Assembly (NCBI GenBank): GCA_905250125.1
Contig: CAJNOL010000149.1
Coordinates: forward strand, 124,001 to 188,000
Reading direction: 5' to 3'
Length of the DNA: 64,000 bases
Origin: Rotaria sordida
Lineage: Eukaryota > Rotifera > Eurotatoria > Philodinida > Philodinidae
Below the pieces are notes generated by a model, which made no database searches, had not been told where the DNA came from, and saw only the letters and a program-made list of their open reading frames with translations. This document shows, piece after piece, positions 46,051 through 58,668 of this stretch. The first letter of the stretch is position 1; each line of letters begins with the position of its first letter. A program made the translations under genes and the position numbers.

Positions 46051-46640
46051 ATGATTACAGAAACAGAATTAAAATCAATTCCTTATTCAGATGAACAAAT
46101 CAATGAATATTATGAAGTATTTTCTTTCTTTGATCGTCATAATACAGGTAGAATTAATTTAAATGAATTAGGTCTAATTGTTCGATCAATTGGTTTTAAT
46201 CCAAGTGAAATATTAATAAAACAATTTCAACATGAATATCAACAAAATGATATAGATAAAATAAATTTTCAACAATTTTTACAAATACTAATTTATTTAA
46301 CAAATGAAATTGAGGATGAAATTGATATTATTGAAGCATTTCGTGTTTTTGATAAAGAAGGTCAAGGTATGATTATTTTGATGATTAAAATCTTCATCGT
46401 TATTCTACCATGATAAAAAAATATACATTTCTTGTGACTCAGATTATATCATATGATGTTCGTTTGATTTTTTTTAAATAAGGTTTTATAACTAAAGAAG
46501 AACTTATGCATATAATGACACATCTTGGTGAGAAATTATCAATGGAAGAAGCAGAAGAAATGATGCATGATGCTGATATTTATTGTGATGGAAAAATTCG
46601 TTATGAAGAATTCGTTAAAATAATGACGCAATTAAATTAA
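46051..46640 (+). CDS. Calmodulin/centrin-like EF-hand protein
   Basis: Two exons, 46051-46366 and 46483-46640, in phase: 157 aa, close to calmodulin and centrin length. Four EF-hands are laid out in two lobes. EF1 loop [12 protein letters not shown] is weakened at positions 3 and 5. EF2 ([11 protein letters not shown]) lacks most ligands. EF3 DKEGQGFITKEE is mostly intact. EF4 [12 protein letters not shown] keeps D1, D5, G6 and E12 but has Tyr at position 3. It is therefore probably a divergent calcium sensor with calcium binding mainly in the C-lobe. The MITETE start was chosen because the frame upstream is T-rich non-coding. Exact orthology is unresolved. Confidence 0.88.
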
Positions 46641-48396
46641 ATTCATATATATTAAATCATTATCTTTTAATTTTGATGATGAACATGTTATTTATCAAAA
46701 AATTTAGATAAATCTATATATTGAATTTATAAAAATGAACAGACAATAATATGTACTATAATAAAAATTTGTTATGAATTGTAACAATAACTATATGAAT
46801 AAAAAATTTTTAGGATAAAGTCGAAATATTTAATGATATGTATATAAGATGTTTGAGAAGTCTCTCGTCTGTGTTTTTTTTAAACTAATACAAAGTATTG
46901 TTGTTTAGTATTGGCATCTAACGTATAGTTTTTATACTCTTCTATCTATACATATCATAAGCTGTGCTAATTTAAACTTATATGAACATAGAACAATCAT
47001 TTTATAACGCCCGATATAAACAAATAGATAATTAGAAAATTCGAATGTCATTCACTGATAAAATTACTTCTTCTTCTCAAAGGCTATTCTTTATCTAATA
47101 TTTATGACAGTATAGTGACAGTTTATGATAAGAAATACATCGTCACTTAATACTGCTTCTCAACGAAATCATCATTTGAAAAAATGAATAATCATACATT
47201 CATGATAATCTAAGATGTAATTAAAAGAAAAATATTGAATATGTTCGAAGTCAAATCATTGAAAGATACTAATTGTATTTCACATGTATAATGAATTACA
47301 TATGATTTAAGTGTACTTCATATGAATGTTAAATTCGTTAACATTGATTCAATGGCATGTCGTTCATGTCTAGAAACATAACGGTTAGTTGTTCGTCTTT
47401 AAATTGATGAACATATTGAAAAGCTATAATATGTAATGAAGAGTTTACCTCCCATTCTATCTCTTTCCAGTTCGTTCACATGATTCATCAAATTACAAGA
47501 AGATGATAAGTTTTCACTTATCATCACGATTAGTCATTTAAAGAATTTATTCTCGAATGATCATTGGTGAAACAGAATCAATATAATAGTTCAGTTTAAA
47601 CGAAATGGTGTGTCAACGATCATTGTTAAGATACATATATTGAATACAAAAAAATGAACAATAAGTAATATGTAATTGTAAATTACATATCGTAATGCAT
47701 TTATATTTAACAGCAACGTTTATAATTACAAATTCAATGCGGTAAAATCCGTAAAAATAAACAACTTAACTTTTTTCATTGTATCTATAACGTATCTGTG
47801 TGTTATAAATGTTAATAACTTTTGTATTTATCTGGTTATTCTTTATTATACTAGCTATTCTCCTGTATATTACATACCATTATAGATCATTGTAATTGGT
47901 AATATTAGAGACTGCATTGAGAAATCATAAAATGGGGTGAAACTAAACATGTGCAAGATCAAAATGTAAAACTTTACCGGAACAGAGACTACAAGAAAAA
48001 AGCTTGCTGAGTCGGAACTCAAGTTCATAGTAAAATATTCTATAGTTTTAAGTAAATTATCTTATGAATTATATGAATTAAAACAGAATTCAAGAGAGAG
48101 ATGATCCAAAAAAGTATTAGTCGTCCATCAAATAAATCGAAAAAAATGAATATTGCAGAATTATTTTAGATATGATCCGAATAAATTCTGAATTAGTTTT
48201 CTCTAGATCGGGATCAGTACCAGAAAAACGTGCTCTCACACATCTCTAGGTGGGACCGATTTGGAGGACTGTCCATGATAAAGTATTACAATTGCAAACT
48301 ATCGTTTTAAATGAATAGATATACAACGGCCATTAGCTTTATAGAAAATAAAACTTTGTTCAAGTTGTCAATTTTTAATAAATAAATAGAAGGTGT

Positions 48397-48515
48397 TCTC
48401 ATAAATGTTGCCGTATTTCCATATATATATGTTTAATATACAACAGGGATTATAATATTTTTAGAAACAGGATTGTACGAATGGTGCACTAATACCAATA
48501 TGAATACAGCAACAC
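48397..48515. mobile_element. Putative short MITE
   Basis: The left end AAATGTTGCCGTATTT and the right end GAATACAGCAACACTT are inverted copies with about 12 of 16 matches, 120 bp apart. A clear target duplication was not found, so confidence is low. Confidence 0.35.
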
Positions 48516-48929
48516 TTTTTGCTGCTTTTAATAAAATTAGATCGAGATCTTTTTGAACGCTTTATATAAATGAATTTTAATAAGATTCGAATAATAGGTA
48601 TGATCTATTCATTTTATTAATCTTTTTGTCTTCTTCAAAATAAATGTATTCAATTATATCTCTCTATTACAGTTGTATCTATGCTGTGTATACAAGACTA
48701 AAATAACCTTATTCAATACCGAAGAACAACAACACATTGCATAAATATCCAATTACAGATCTTATCTTCTGTTCGTACATATTATATTTGTTTCATTTGC
48801 ACAATCCATGCTTTCAATGAAAAAAATAAATTAACACAAAGTTTATAAAGAAAATTATTTAAGTGACAAGTCGACTTCTTTTCTGTAGAAATATATATGA
48901 TTGTATGGACATCTATAGAAATACTTTTT

Positions 48930-50925
48930 CCACAGATACGTTAACCTTAAGTTTCAAATGTTAAGCTACAAAGCAAGAAGTTTCATATATTAATTACAAA
49001 CAGTCATGTGACATTTGTTTCTGTTTCTTTATCATACATACACAAACGACGAATAACATTACCATATTTAGTACAAAATATCATAATTAAAGAAATAGAA
49101 TAAATAACAACGTCATAGATGAATCACTGGATAAAAGAGAGTATACTGAGTGATCCATTACTATGTTGTAGATGTGATACAAATTCTCATATCACTAATT
49201 GAAAGAATGAAAAAACATTGATAGTATGGATACAGTATTTACTGAATACAACATATCATGCAAAAGTAATGGCACAAAATATTGATCCCTGTTTCTCTTC
49301 GATAAAAGGATGCTGATAGAAAACTTTGTTCACCAAATGATAGAGTCTTTTCTCCTCTTTCGAACAGTGTATGATTTATATTTGTCACACATTGGTAAAT
49401 GAAGCGAGACAAGAAAGAAAGAGAAACTTTCACCGAAAAAATTTGTAATTTTTATATGAATTCGTCAAAAGCATCTTGTAGATGACAGCTAATTATAATT
49501 AATTGCCGTTTTATAGGATGGTTTTAACGATTTCATAAAAGTCAAAGAAATGATAGATTCACAAGATCTTTTTAATGAGTCAACAAAAATCGAATTAATT
49601 GTTCTCTAACAAGATGCTTCTGACGAGTTCATATAAAAATTACAAATTTATTGCACGAATGTTTCTTGTTTTCTCTCGTGTCGTTTCATTTACGAATGTG
49701 TGACAAACGCAAATCGTACACTGGTTGAAAGAGGAGAAGATTTCCTATCAACTGGCAATCAAATATTCTTTTCGAAACGTGTTTATCGAAGAGTTATCAA
49801 AGGGATATAGGGACCATTGTTTGATTTTTTTTCTGAATCTCAGGGACAGTGCAGACTGTTTTCTAAGGGTGCTTCTCTTTTGTGTTGTATCATTTCGTTT
49901 ATAAACACGTTATAAAAATAAGTTATATACGATTTCAAAGAGGAGAAAAAGCTCTCTCGTTTAGTAAACAAAGTTTTCTTGCAGTATTCTTTTATCGAGG
50001 AAAAATAGGGCTCGACATTTTGTGCCATTACTTTTGCATCATATGTTTTGTTTGAACACATTATTATAGAATGGTTAAGATAGAGTTAATATCAACTTGA
50101 ATCAATGAAAGTCGTCTCATCTTCCTCGAAAATCAACTTTTGATATCGTGTATGGAATCTCCATGAAACGGTTTGAAGATGTTCAGCCAATTGAAATGAA
50201 TCAATAAAGAAATTTTTGTGGCTTCAAACCTTACTGTTCAGGAGATTTTCAGAGTCCAAAATGTAAAATAAGACTGTTACGGATGCGAATGTTTTTTCAA
50301 TATCCTTCAAGCTATAGCGTTCGGACTCTTCTCATTTGAAAGAGAACTCCTTACTGCTTCGAGCAAGGAAATGAGTTCTTAAAGTTTTTATTTTATTTCA
50401 TTTTTTTCGTTCTGAAGATCTTAAACCTCCACAATCCGAGGTAAAGTGTTCTAGAAAACTCACGATTGTTTTAATATTGAGAGTCAAATACATAGTCCTT
50501 TTCTATTATCAGAAACAGAATACATCTACCTATGGCATAAAAAAGTCGCAGTTCAATAGAACGAATTTTTATGAGTTTTAAAACTAGACACCTTAGAGAT
50601 CATGTCTATACGTTTATCTCAAACAATGTATTTAAAAAGAAAAATAACAACTTCTGGAAGAGAAGAAGAATGGTTTTAAGATATAATCACGTGTTTGTTA
50701 ATTTTCTAAGATATTAAAACATTGATACAGTGAATATAGATTTTCAAAACAAAATGGTAAGTTGACCGTAATTATGTAATGTAATATATGCGATGCATAA
50801 TTTCTTTATCTTTTCATTATTTGAAAAGAGATTAACATTAAAAGGGTACAATTGCATACCTAGTCCTTTTATTTTCATACGCTGCATCTTAACATTTGAA
50901 ACTTAAGGTTGAAGTATCTGAAAAA
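48930..50925. repeat. 2-kb block bounded by about 38-bp inverted repeats
   Basis: Left CAGATACGTTAACCTTAAGT then TTCAAATGTTAAG (about 48935-48966). Right CTTAACATTTGAAACTTAAG then GTTGAAGTATCTG (about 50888-50920). They match nearly perfectly in inverted orientation. The interior contains the hairpin at 49240-49830 plus a third related copy at 49850-50050. It may be a transposon with nested insertions. No transposase frame was seen. Confidence 0.6.
49240..50050. repeat. Hairpin plus extra copy (three related about 200-bp units)
   Basis: Unit 1 (about 49240-49500) carries CATGCAAAAGTAATGGCACA, TTTTCTCCTCTTTCGAA and AATTTTTATATGAATTCGTC. Unit 2 (about 49600-49800) is inverted, with GACGAGTTCATATAAAAATT and GAAAGAGGAGAAGA. 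Unit 3 (about 49850-50050) is inverted relative to unit 1, with TTCAAAGAGGAGAAAA and TGTGCCATTACTTTTGCATC. Non-coding. Confidence 0.65.
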
Positions 50926-51009
50926 ATGTGTATATGGTAGATTGATGAGAAACTAAATCATCCATGTGTCGGATGCTGTTCGACTTCTTATTATGATTAC
51001 CAGTAGTAG

Positions 51010-51520
51010 TTCTCTTTGAGACTAAGAAAAGTTTAAAAGGATATGGATGCATGCCCATGACCTATGAATGAAATTTTCACTAAGAACAAGCGATTTCCAA
51101 AAAACTCGGAGTAAAGAGTTTCTATCTGAAATTTTTTTATATAGGCAGATTTAATAGTGATGAGATGATTCTGACGTTTTCAACAAAAATCAACACGTTT
51201 GTCTCGAGATATTCATTTCCCGCCCAAAAAAGCTGTTATCACCATAGGACACAACAATCAAATCTACTTGGAAATTGAATATCTCGAGAAAGACATTTCG
51301 TTTTGGTTGAAACTTGCCAGTTTATCTAATATCTATTGAATCTGCTTATAGACAAAATTTCAGATCAAGATTCATAGCTACGGATTTTTCCTAAAATTCT
51401 TTGTGCTTATTAAAAATTCGTTGTTCTTATTAAAAATTCTATTGAAACAGTCATAACTCTTCAATATTAGGCTATGTGACCGAATCCTTTTAAACTTGTC
51501 TTAATCTCCAAAAACACTAA
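51010..51520. repeat. Long hairpin (family C, copy 4, intergenic)
   Basis: Contains TTGTCTCGAGATATTCATTT with inverted AAATTGAATATCTCGAGAAA, GACAAAATTTCAGATCAAGA, and outer arms GACTAAGAAAAGTTTAAAAG / CTTTTAAACTTGTCTTAATC. Same family as the three DRC11 intronic copies. Confidence 0.75.
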
Positions 51521-51557
51521 TCGTAGCAATAATATGAAGCCGAATAGCATCCGACAG

Positions 51558-52734
51558 CAAAGATGGGATCGGTTCAGGTGTTTCAACATTTAAACCGAAC
51601 CGAAACCGAAATCTCTCAAACAGAATCAAACTGAAATCGACAGGTTGTTTAAGAATGCTAAACTGTACCGAACGGAACCAAAAATAAAAGTTTTCAAACC
51701 GAACGGAACCGAAAATAAAAGTTTTCAAACCGAACTGAACCGAACCGAAAAACGATTTTTTTTAGAAGTCTACTAGGAATAACTAAAACTAAATACAGCT
51801 AACAAATTTGTTATTTTTTTGTGTGATTCAAGAGTTTTGTTATTTGAAGAAGATGAAGATGATGATATTAAAGGTGATGATGTTGATGTATTAATTAATT
51901 GTAAAGAATTATTTCCTGTTGATGTTATAAAATGAGTTTGGCTAGAATTAAACCCATTACAAATTCGAATATATTTATTCATGTTTCTAGTACCGGGTGA
52001 ATATGAATATGTCATATAACGATACTTGCATGATACAAATTTTTCGAATAATTCACTTTTTTCTTCATCAAGTTTTAGAGCAGGAATACCGAAACATTTC
52101 TAACAATCGAAATTTTTTATCTTTCATATCAATACTCATCCAATTCTTTTATTAAATTTTAAGTTCGAACTTATTTTTTCAGTAGATAAAGATTGAAAAC
52201 AACCGAACATGCTTGCTAGATAAATCGATGGAAAAGATGAATTAGAAGATGAAGCATTTAATTGAACATTTTCACAATATGATGAAGAATCAAATTCAAT
52301 AACATCAGCTATATTTATTAAGGGAAAAATATTCATATTGTATTGAATTCAAAACAAAAGTATCTAAATGTTTTTTCTAAACTAAAGGCATGATTGGTTT
52401 ATTTATACCTTCTTTTCTTAAACGAAGAATGACAAAAAATATGTATCAATATTGCTATTGTTGCTAAGGACCTCTTTTCTCTTTCTAGTTTCTTGTTTTA
52501 CATGTCAAAACACTGACTTAAACTATATCAATTTAACTACGAAACGAACCGAACAAAAACTGAGATGTGTTTGAAAAGTTTCGAACCGAACCGAAACCGA
52601 TATCGGTTTGAAAGTTGCCAGCCGAACCGAAGCAGAACCGATATCGGTTTGAAAGTAGCGAACCGAACCGATCGGTTCATTTCGGTTTGGCTCGGTTCGG
52701 TTCGGTTCACGGAACCGAATCGATCCCATCTCTG
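51558..52734. mobile_element. hAT-type element with exon-like cargo, 1177 bp
   Basis: The left terminus CAAAGATGGGATCGGTTC and the right terminus, read inverted, CAGAGATGGGATCGATTC form terminal inverted repeats of the hAT type. They are flanked by an 8-bp duplication, TCCGACAG (51550-51557) and TACGACAG (52735-52742), 7 of 8 identical. Subterminal zones (about 51575-51755 and 52545-52728) are arrays of ACCGAA-type repeats in opposite orientation. On the left, a unit containing ACCGAAAATAAAAGTTTTCA occurs twice. The interior holds coding-like sequence (51773-52336) with no transposase motif, so the element is non-autonomous. Confidence 0.72.
51773..52336 (-). pseudogene. Two-exon coding-like cargo inside the hAT-type element
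   Basis: Two open segments have normal gene-like codon use: 52336-52171, starting MNIFPLINIADVIEF and ending at a GT, and 52099-51773, starting after an AG with KCFGIPALKLDEEKSELFEK and ending in a Ser/Asn-rich tail. The implied 71-nt intron has GT...AG ends. However, exon 1 ends in phase 1 and exon 2 requires phase 0, so the simple join is out of frame. Either an indel has broken it or an exon is missing from this model. No family was recognised, and it does not resemble a hAT transposase. It may be a captured host gene fragment. Confidence 0.45.
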
Positions 52735-53622
52735 TACGACAGTTAGATATGGTTTTTTATAAGAGTCCCTGAGGATCCTAATTTTCGGAAATAATACCCA
52801 TTTCAAAGAAAAGTGGAGGATATTTTTTGTTTTCACAATAGAAAAGAGAGGATGAAGTTGCATCGAATCATATATTACAGGTTCTCCTAAAATGTTTTCT
52901 GAAGTTTTTAATCAAACTTATAAAAAAAATGGCGAAAAGATGGTTCCTTTTAAAATAAACAAAAAAGTAAGAAATGTGATTTTTTTTCATAGCAATTGCT
53001 TGAAAAATCGATTGAGAATGATAACTAGAATACCTATGACTACTGAATAACTAAATCTAAAAATCTTAGGCTTGTGTAGATTTTTAGATCTGCCATTGGC
53101 GGTTCGAATGCACACCCGATAATTTTCAAAAACGAACTTGTAATATACGATTCGATGCATCTTTATCTCCTCTTTCTAAAGGTTAAAATTGCAGCTCTCC
53201 ATCTTGTTTCTATCAAAAATTATCCAAAAAAAAAATATCCATTTGCCTATTTTTGTTTGCAATGAGTATCATTTGGGAAACTTTTCTCGTTATTAAAACT
53301 TTTCTCAAAAGCAATTTTCTCGTATTCTCATAGGAAAAAAAAACAGAATTCATATTGGGAAATACATACTGCATTTTTCTTGGCTATATAATTATTTTCA
53401 TATATTGATTTTCTCTCGATTGATCATGGCCATTCAGCGAAAAAAAAATATATATATACGCAGTTAAAGAAAAAAAAAATTAACAATGTTCTTATTTTCG
53501 ACCGTAATTTCACAGGTGGCAAAGAAACTTCTGTATTCTACACAGTTGAACCACAATGAGGAGTAGAAATAAAAAAGAAAATAACTACAAGCGTCTTCGA
53601 CAGCGATACACTTCAACGTATT

Positions 53623-53624
<2 letters not shown>

Positions 53625-53666
<42 letters not shown>
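53625..53666. repeat. (TA)21 microsatellite
   Basis: About 42 bp of uninterrupted TA repeats, about 275 bp downstream of the mitochondrial carrier stop codon. Confidence 0.92.
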
Positions 53667-53669
<3 letters not shown>

Positions 53670-53941
53670 TGGCGAAAACGAATACAGATGGAAAACGTAT
53701 GAAAATGAGCACCAGTTTTACAATCAAACAAGAAATGTATATGTATATACTGTACAGTTGTTAAAGGAAAAAGGCAAAAGAAAAAATATGATGTTAATGC
53801 ACCGGCGACAAGAACAGTATAAAAAAATAGTAAATGACACGATAACAAGAAAAAAAATCACCGACAGGTTGTTTTTTTATTAAACTACTAGTCTATAGAT
53901 ATACAAAGATAAAAAGGAAACGAAAAAAAAAAACACATATT

Positions 53942-56550
53942 TTATGCTTCAGCTTCTTTTAACGCATTGGCTTCTGCATCAACTTTCTTTAGTATAACTT
54001 TTGTTGTTTGTACAGTTGTTACTTCAACTGTTGATGGTGCTGTCGTGTTTGTTAAACATAAAGCAATCACTATTTCGTATGTACTCATCATAATAGCTGT
54101 ATTCTGTAAATTATTTAAATGAATAAATAGATAAATAAATTTCAAAACGAAAAAAGAAATTTAATCTTACAGGAATTTGTCGAATAAGATGTGTTAATAA
54201 ACCTCGATAAAGACCAGGCATACCTTCTTCATATATAACTGTTCGTATTGTTTGAACAAGTGTTCGATATTTAGTACCTTCTTCTCTTAAACGTGTTCGA
54301 ATAACTTCATGAGGATAACATAATGTACTTGCACAAGATTTTGAACATGCAGCAGCACCCAAATATGAAAAAAAATCAAATAAATCAGGCTCGTCAGATG
54401 TACGATTTTGATTTGCTTGCATTAATTGTAATTGTGCTTTTAGTTGTTCATAAATAACAAAATGAACTATTGTTTCCGATACACCCATATATGATGCAGA
54501 TATGCCTATGGTGTTTTTTTTATTTATAAGAAAAAATTTCAATATTTGTTTAGCTTCAATTAAGAAAATACCTTTATAGAAGCCTCGAAAACCACTTTGA
54601 CGATAAATATTTCGAACAACATCGAGAGCACGAAGATTTCTCAAATATTAAAAATACAATTAGATTATTGTATTCATATTTATTTATTAACCGATTAACT
54701 AACTTTAACACGTAAGTAATTCAATTCCTTTTTTAGAAATTCTCTTGTGATTATTCAATATTACATGCGAATATATTTTATATGGAAAAAAGGAGTATAT
54801 GATTGGATGAAAGAATGAATAAGAAAAAAAAAATAACAATTAATTTTCTGCTAACGTCTAGTATTTTCAAGTCCATATTTTTTGATAATTACAAGAAATG
54901 TCTAAGATTTTCTCTTAGAATAAACATTATAAAACTTGAATATTTTTCTCAATTTTACATTTTATGCCATTAAACTTTTATATACATGACATTAAAGGAG
55001 CACTATATCTTTAGACACTAGTTTATGACATCTCATTTAAATATTCAAAACAATATTTTCTATATAGAATTAATAATTCGAATAATATGTCTTATTTTCA
55101 AATCATAAGGACAATCCTTAATACTTACCCTTGATCAAGTTGAAGTCGAGTTTTAACAAACCATATCGGATTAGTACATGTAGACATAGCAATACCTTGA
55201 ATATAAAAAAAAATGTTTTTTGTTAAAATTCAAGGCTTGACAAATAGTTAAGATCAATTCATCGAATTGATGATATAAAAAAAATTCGCGTTAAAAACCC
55301 GCTTCATTATATACGCTGACGTTGATAGATACATTTGATGAGCGACAAGAAAAAAAACGAAGCAAATGTAATGCCATCTATCAGAACTGTCACAAGACGT
55401 TTTATTGATAGTGTCACATGAAAGAAATTTTTTAAATATTTACTTAAAGTCGATCTATCTTTTTCCTTTTTGGACTTCAATCTGATCTAATATCTACTCC
55501 GAATTTGAACTAATTCAGAGATTGATTTATTACGATTGTTCATCAAATTCAATTTTTTTGTTTTTCCTTGCAAAATCTGAGACTTGTCCAAGTAATATCC
55601 TTTTTTTTTTTAAATATCAAGTTATACTATTCAAAAATCAACGTAACTCAAATCTGATGGTTGCAAAATATATTTTGCCTCTCTTTAAAGTTTTTGTAGA
55701 TCTACCAGATAACTTCAATTAATTAATATTAAAAATATCATTGTCATTATTAAAGATTAAAGACATAGGTAGCTTTTGATCGCAGAAATCATTTAATTGA
55801 TGGTCTTTTTTTCTTTATATTTCTCAAAATTATCATTTCAACTTACATGCAAATTTTTCAATTGTTTATTAAAATCCTACCTGCAGTAGCTGCCGATGTA
55901 ACATGTACCACTGGTGTTTCTCGTTCCATTTCTTCGACTAGAAATGATTTTGTATTAGCATAAGCAAAGAAATAAATTGCCCTATAAATATGAATATATC
56001 CAATAAATAAACATAATGATTTTTATGCATACCGAGATGGTGCTACACCAAGTAAATTTGGTACTATACCTTTGAAAAGTCCTGGAATACCTTCATATTT
56101 TAGAATATATCTTTAAAAAAAAACAAATAATGAATTTCAAAATATACAAAAGAAAAAATTTTCAGTAGTTAAAATTTATACCGAAACGCAGCTATGATAC
56201 TTGGACGTTTATTTTGTGATGACATTGAACGGTAAATATTATATCTTACGGTATTACTCATAGATGAACGTAAATTAAGATAATTATATTCTTTGGAAAC
56301 GGAAATCTTTGATGATTGATAACGAGTTTTGATTACTTCTAATGGGCATGTTAGTACGGCTCCAAGTGTACCAGCAAGTCTTAAAGAAAAAAAAACAATT
56401 CTAATGAATAAAATAAAAATCAATATTTGTCTTTTTTTACCCTCCTGCGAATAAATGAATATACGATGAACGATTTGAACCTATTTGTTGTTGTTGTTGT
56501 TGCTGTTGTTCACTGGTGTTATGGGTGTCAACGAGAACAGTTGTAGGCAT
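53942..56550 (-). CDS. SLC25A36: Mitochondrial pyrimidine-nucleotide carrier (SLC25A33/36 family)
   Basis: Eight exons join in phase: 56550-56441, 56379-56182, 56110-56033, 55981-55881, 55195-55129, 54639-54572, 54505-54171, 54103-53942 (372 aa). SLC25A33/36 carriers exchange cytosolic and matrix pyrimidine (and guanine) nucleotides across the inner mitochondrial membrane. Each of three repeats has the carrier signature: PLEVIKTR, the PIWFVKTRLQL form typical of nucleotide carriers, and YPHEVIRTRLREEGTKY. Other family-specific stretches are GISASYMGVSETIVHFVIYE and GLYRGLLTHLIRQIPNTAI. The N-terminus carries a seven-Gln run from CAA/CAG codons. The C-terminus is longer than in vertebrates, ending in an Ala/Glu-rich tail. 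Choice between paralogues 33 and 36 is not certain. Confidence 0.93.
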
Positions 56551-58668
56551 GGTACCGATTATAATAATGAATAAAATGAGAATAAAATGAGAAATAGTAT
56601 AATTTCAACGATGATAATGTTCGATGACTGCAGAACATTTAGAAATTAAGGTTTTAATTGATGGTTTTTTTTTGTTTTATTTCTTCTTTGTTTGTGTGAT
56701 TTTATTAAGTTAATTAATAGAATTTTTTATCGAATAAATAATATGAAAAAATATTGAACATATCTAAAATAATAAAATATTGCTTTCTGTTTGAATGCTT
56801 TACTTCAACTATAATCAAAAATTAAGATATTATAAAATTCAACAACTTCACGACTAATTTCCACTCAATAAATATACTCAAAAATATTAAAATATTTTAT
56901 CGATCATTGGTTCGATAACAGATTAATAATTTGAAAATTTTCCTATGACAAATCTTTTACAAAATAATTTCCTGTTTTTGTTTTATATATAGTTATTTCA
57001 AAAGAATCAATGCGTAAAAAGTAGTAATGTTTGTGTAACTTTTTTTCCTAGTGTAAATAAGGCGTAGATATAGAGAACACAAAAGATATTTATTCATTTC
57101 TCATTGCTAGTAGTCAGATAAGGACGTCAAATAGAAATGTCTTAAGAAGTCTTACAGAACAATAATAATTATTCGGCAATAAACCGCATGAAGGAAGTTT
57201 TTTGTAAGAACAGAACAAGATGATAAACTGAATAAATGTTTTTAACAAAACTCGCTAAATTTCTATTGACACACATCCGTTTTATAAAAGACAGGCAAGG
57301 AATTTTTATTTTTTATTTTTTATGAAATGATTACAGCACAACAATAGAAGATAAACAGCTATATAGGAGATGATTCACTCTTTTATTACATATAGCATGT
57401 AAAATCATATTATTATAAACCAATTTCGACATACCTGATGATAGCATTTCTAATGAAAATTATCAACAAAGTGTTTTTGTACATTCTATTTATACTAGCA
57501 AGGTGTTCGTAGATACTTTTTTTTAATCATCATCAAGGTGTATCAAAACGTACAATAACGTAGTTCTTTTAACTTATATATTTAATAAACAACAGGAAGA
57601 AAAATTTGTTTTTTTGTGTGACAAACAATACCTGTTGATAATAAAAAAGATAAGCAAAAAAACATTATTTTGCTTTTTTTTCTGATGTAATCAAAGAGTG
57701 ATTGAAAAACAGAAGAAAAAAGCAAAGCACTTTAAATTAATCGAATAAATTACGTTTACTATTTTTTCACTTAAAAATTCATCTATCTTTTTCGAAACAA
57801 TATATTATTCTATTCAGTAAAGTGTACGGGCTACACATTAATTTTTGAGTAATATGTGAAATATCGTGTATGACTCAAGCAGCAGGTGTTCTGTATATTT
57901 TGTACTTACGCTTAGTACACCTGCCAGTAAAAATACGGCCTACTAATATGTCAGTGATAAGAAACATATCTGAATAAAAGGCGTGTTTCAAAATTTTTAA
58001 ATAAATATACTCCACTATTAGTAATGCTTTTTTGGTATATACAAAAATTTATCTATGATGTTTTTTGTTTGTTAAAAGATATACGCGACACAATTTTATA
58101 TAATAATTAGTTTCAATCAATGATTATTTGATGTTTGATTTATAAAAAAAAAAATTGATTTTCTAAAAATAAAACATGTTCTTTTTACATACGTTTTAAA
58201 TAAATTTCCAATGGTATGATTACATTTAAGTAATATAAAATACAAGAAATAGTATTGTATAACGAAATAACCATACAGATGATCAGAAAGAAATCATGCT
58301 CGCAATGAATGACTGGAAGCTGTGTCAATTATGCAACAAGTTTCCTGAATGTACATAATTGATAATACAAAAATAAAAAAAATGTCGATTAATACCATTT
58401 GTTCGTTCAATGTACAATCATAAAACAATTTTCTTTTTGGATAAATAACAGACAAATGTATTGCTCTCTTTTTTTCATTAGTATGTACGTAAGTAAGTGA
58501 AAATTTCTGAATGGATTAAAATGATCGAATGAAATGCCTCCTTTTCATCATTTGATGAAATAAATATCGAATCCTATTTCGAGATGAATCATATTAGTTT
58601 GTTTTTTTTTCTCTACAAATGATAGTTTACCCTTTTTTTCTAATAGAAACTTTGTATAATTAAATATC
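56551..58668. other. Divergent intergenic region, carrier to WDR7
   Basis: 2.1 kb between two divergent start codons. AT-rich, with no exon or strong repeat seen. It must contain both promoters. The direct repeat AATAAAATGAGAATAAAATG at about 56570-56590 lies just upstream of the carrier start. Confidence 0.45.

Larger units (their letters stand above)
46641..53941. other. 7.3-kb repeat-dense intergenic region
   Basis: Between the convergent EF-hand gene and the mitochondrial carrier. It holds a small putative MITE (48397-48515), an inverted-repeat-bounded block (48930-50925) with an inner hairpin, a family C hairpin (51010-51520), a hAT-type element with exon-like cargo (51558-52734) and a long TA microsatellite (53625-53666). 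46641-48390 and 52743-53620 show no feature beyond AT-rich DNA. Confidence 0.55.

Noticed and set aside
52523..52863. Overlapping frames with repetitive RFGS/EPNR peptides
   Set aside because: They translate the ACCGAA subterminal repeat of the hAT-type element, not a gene.
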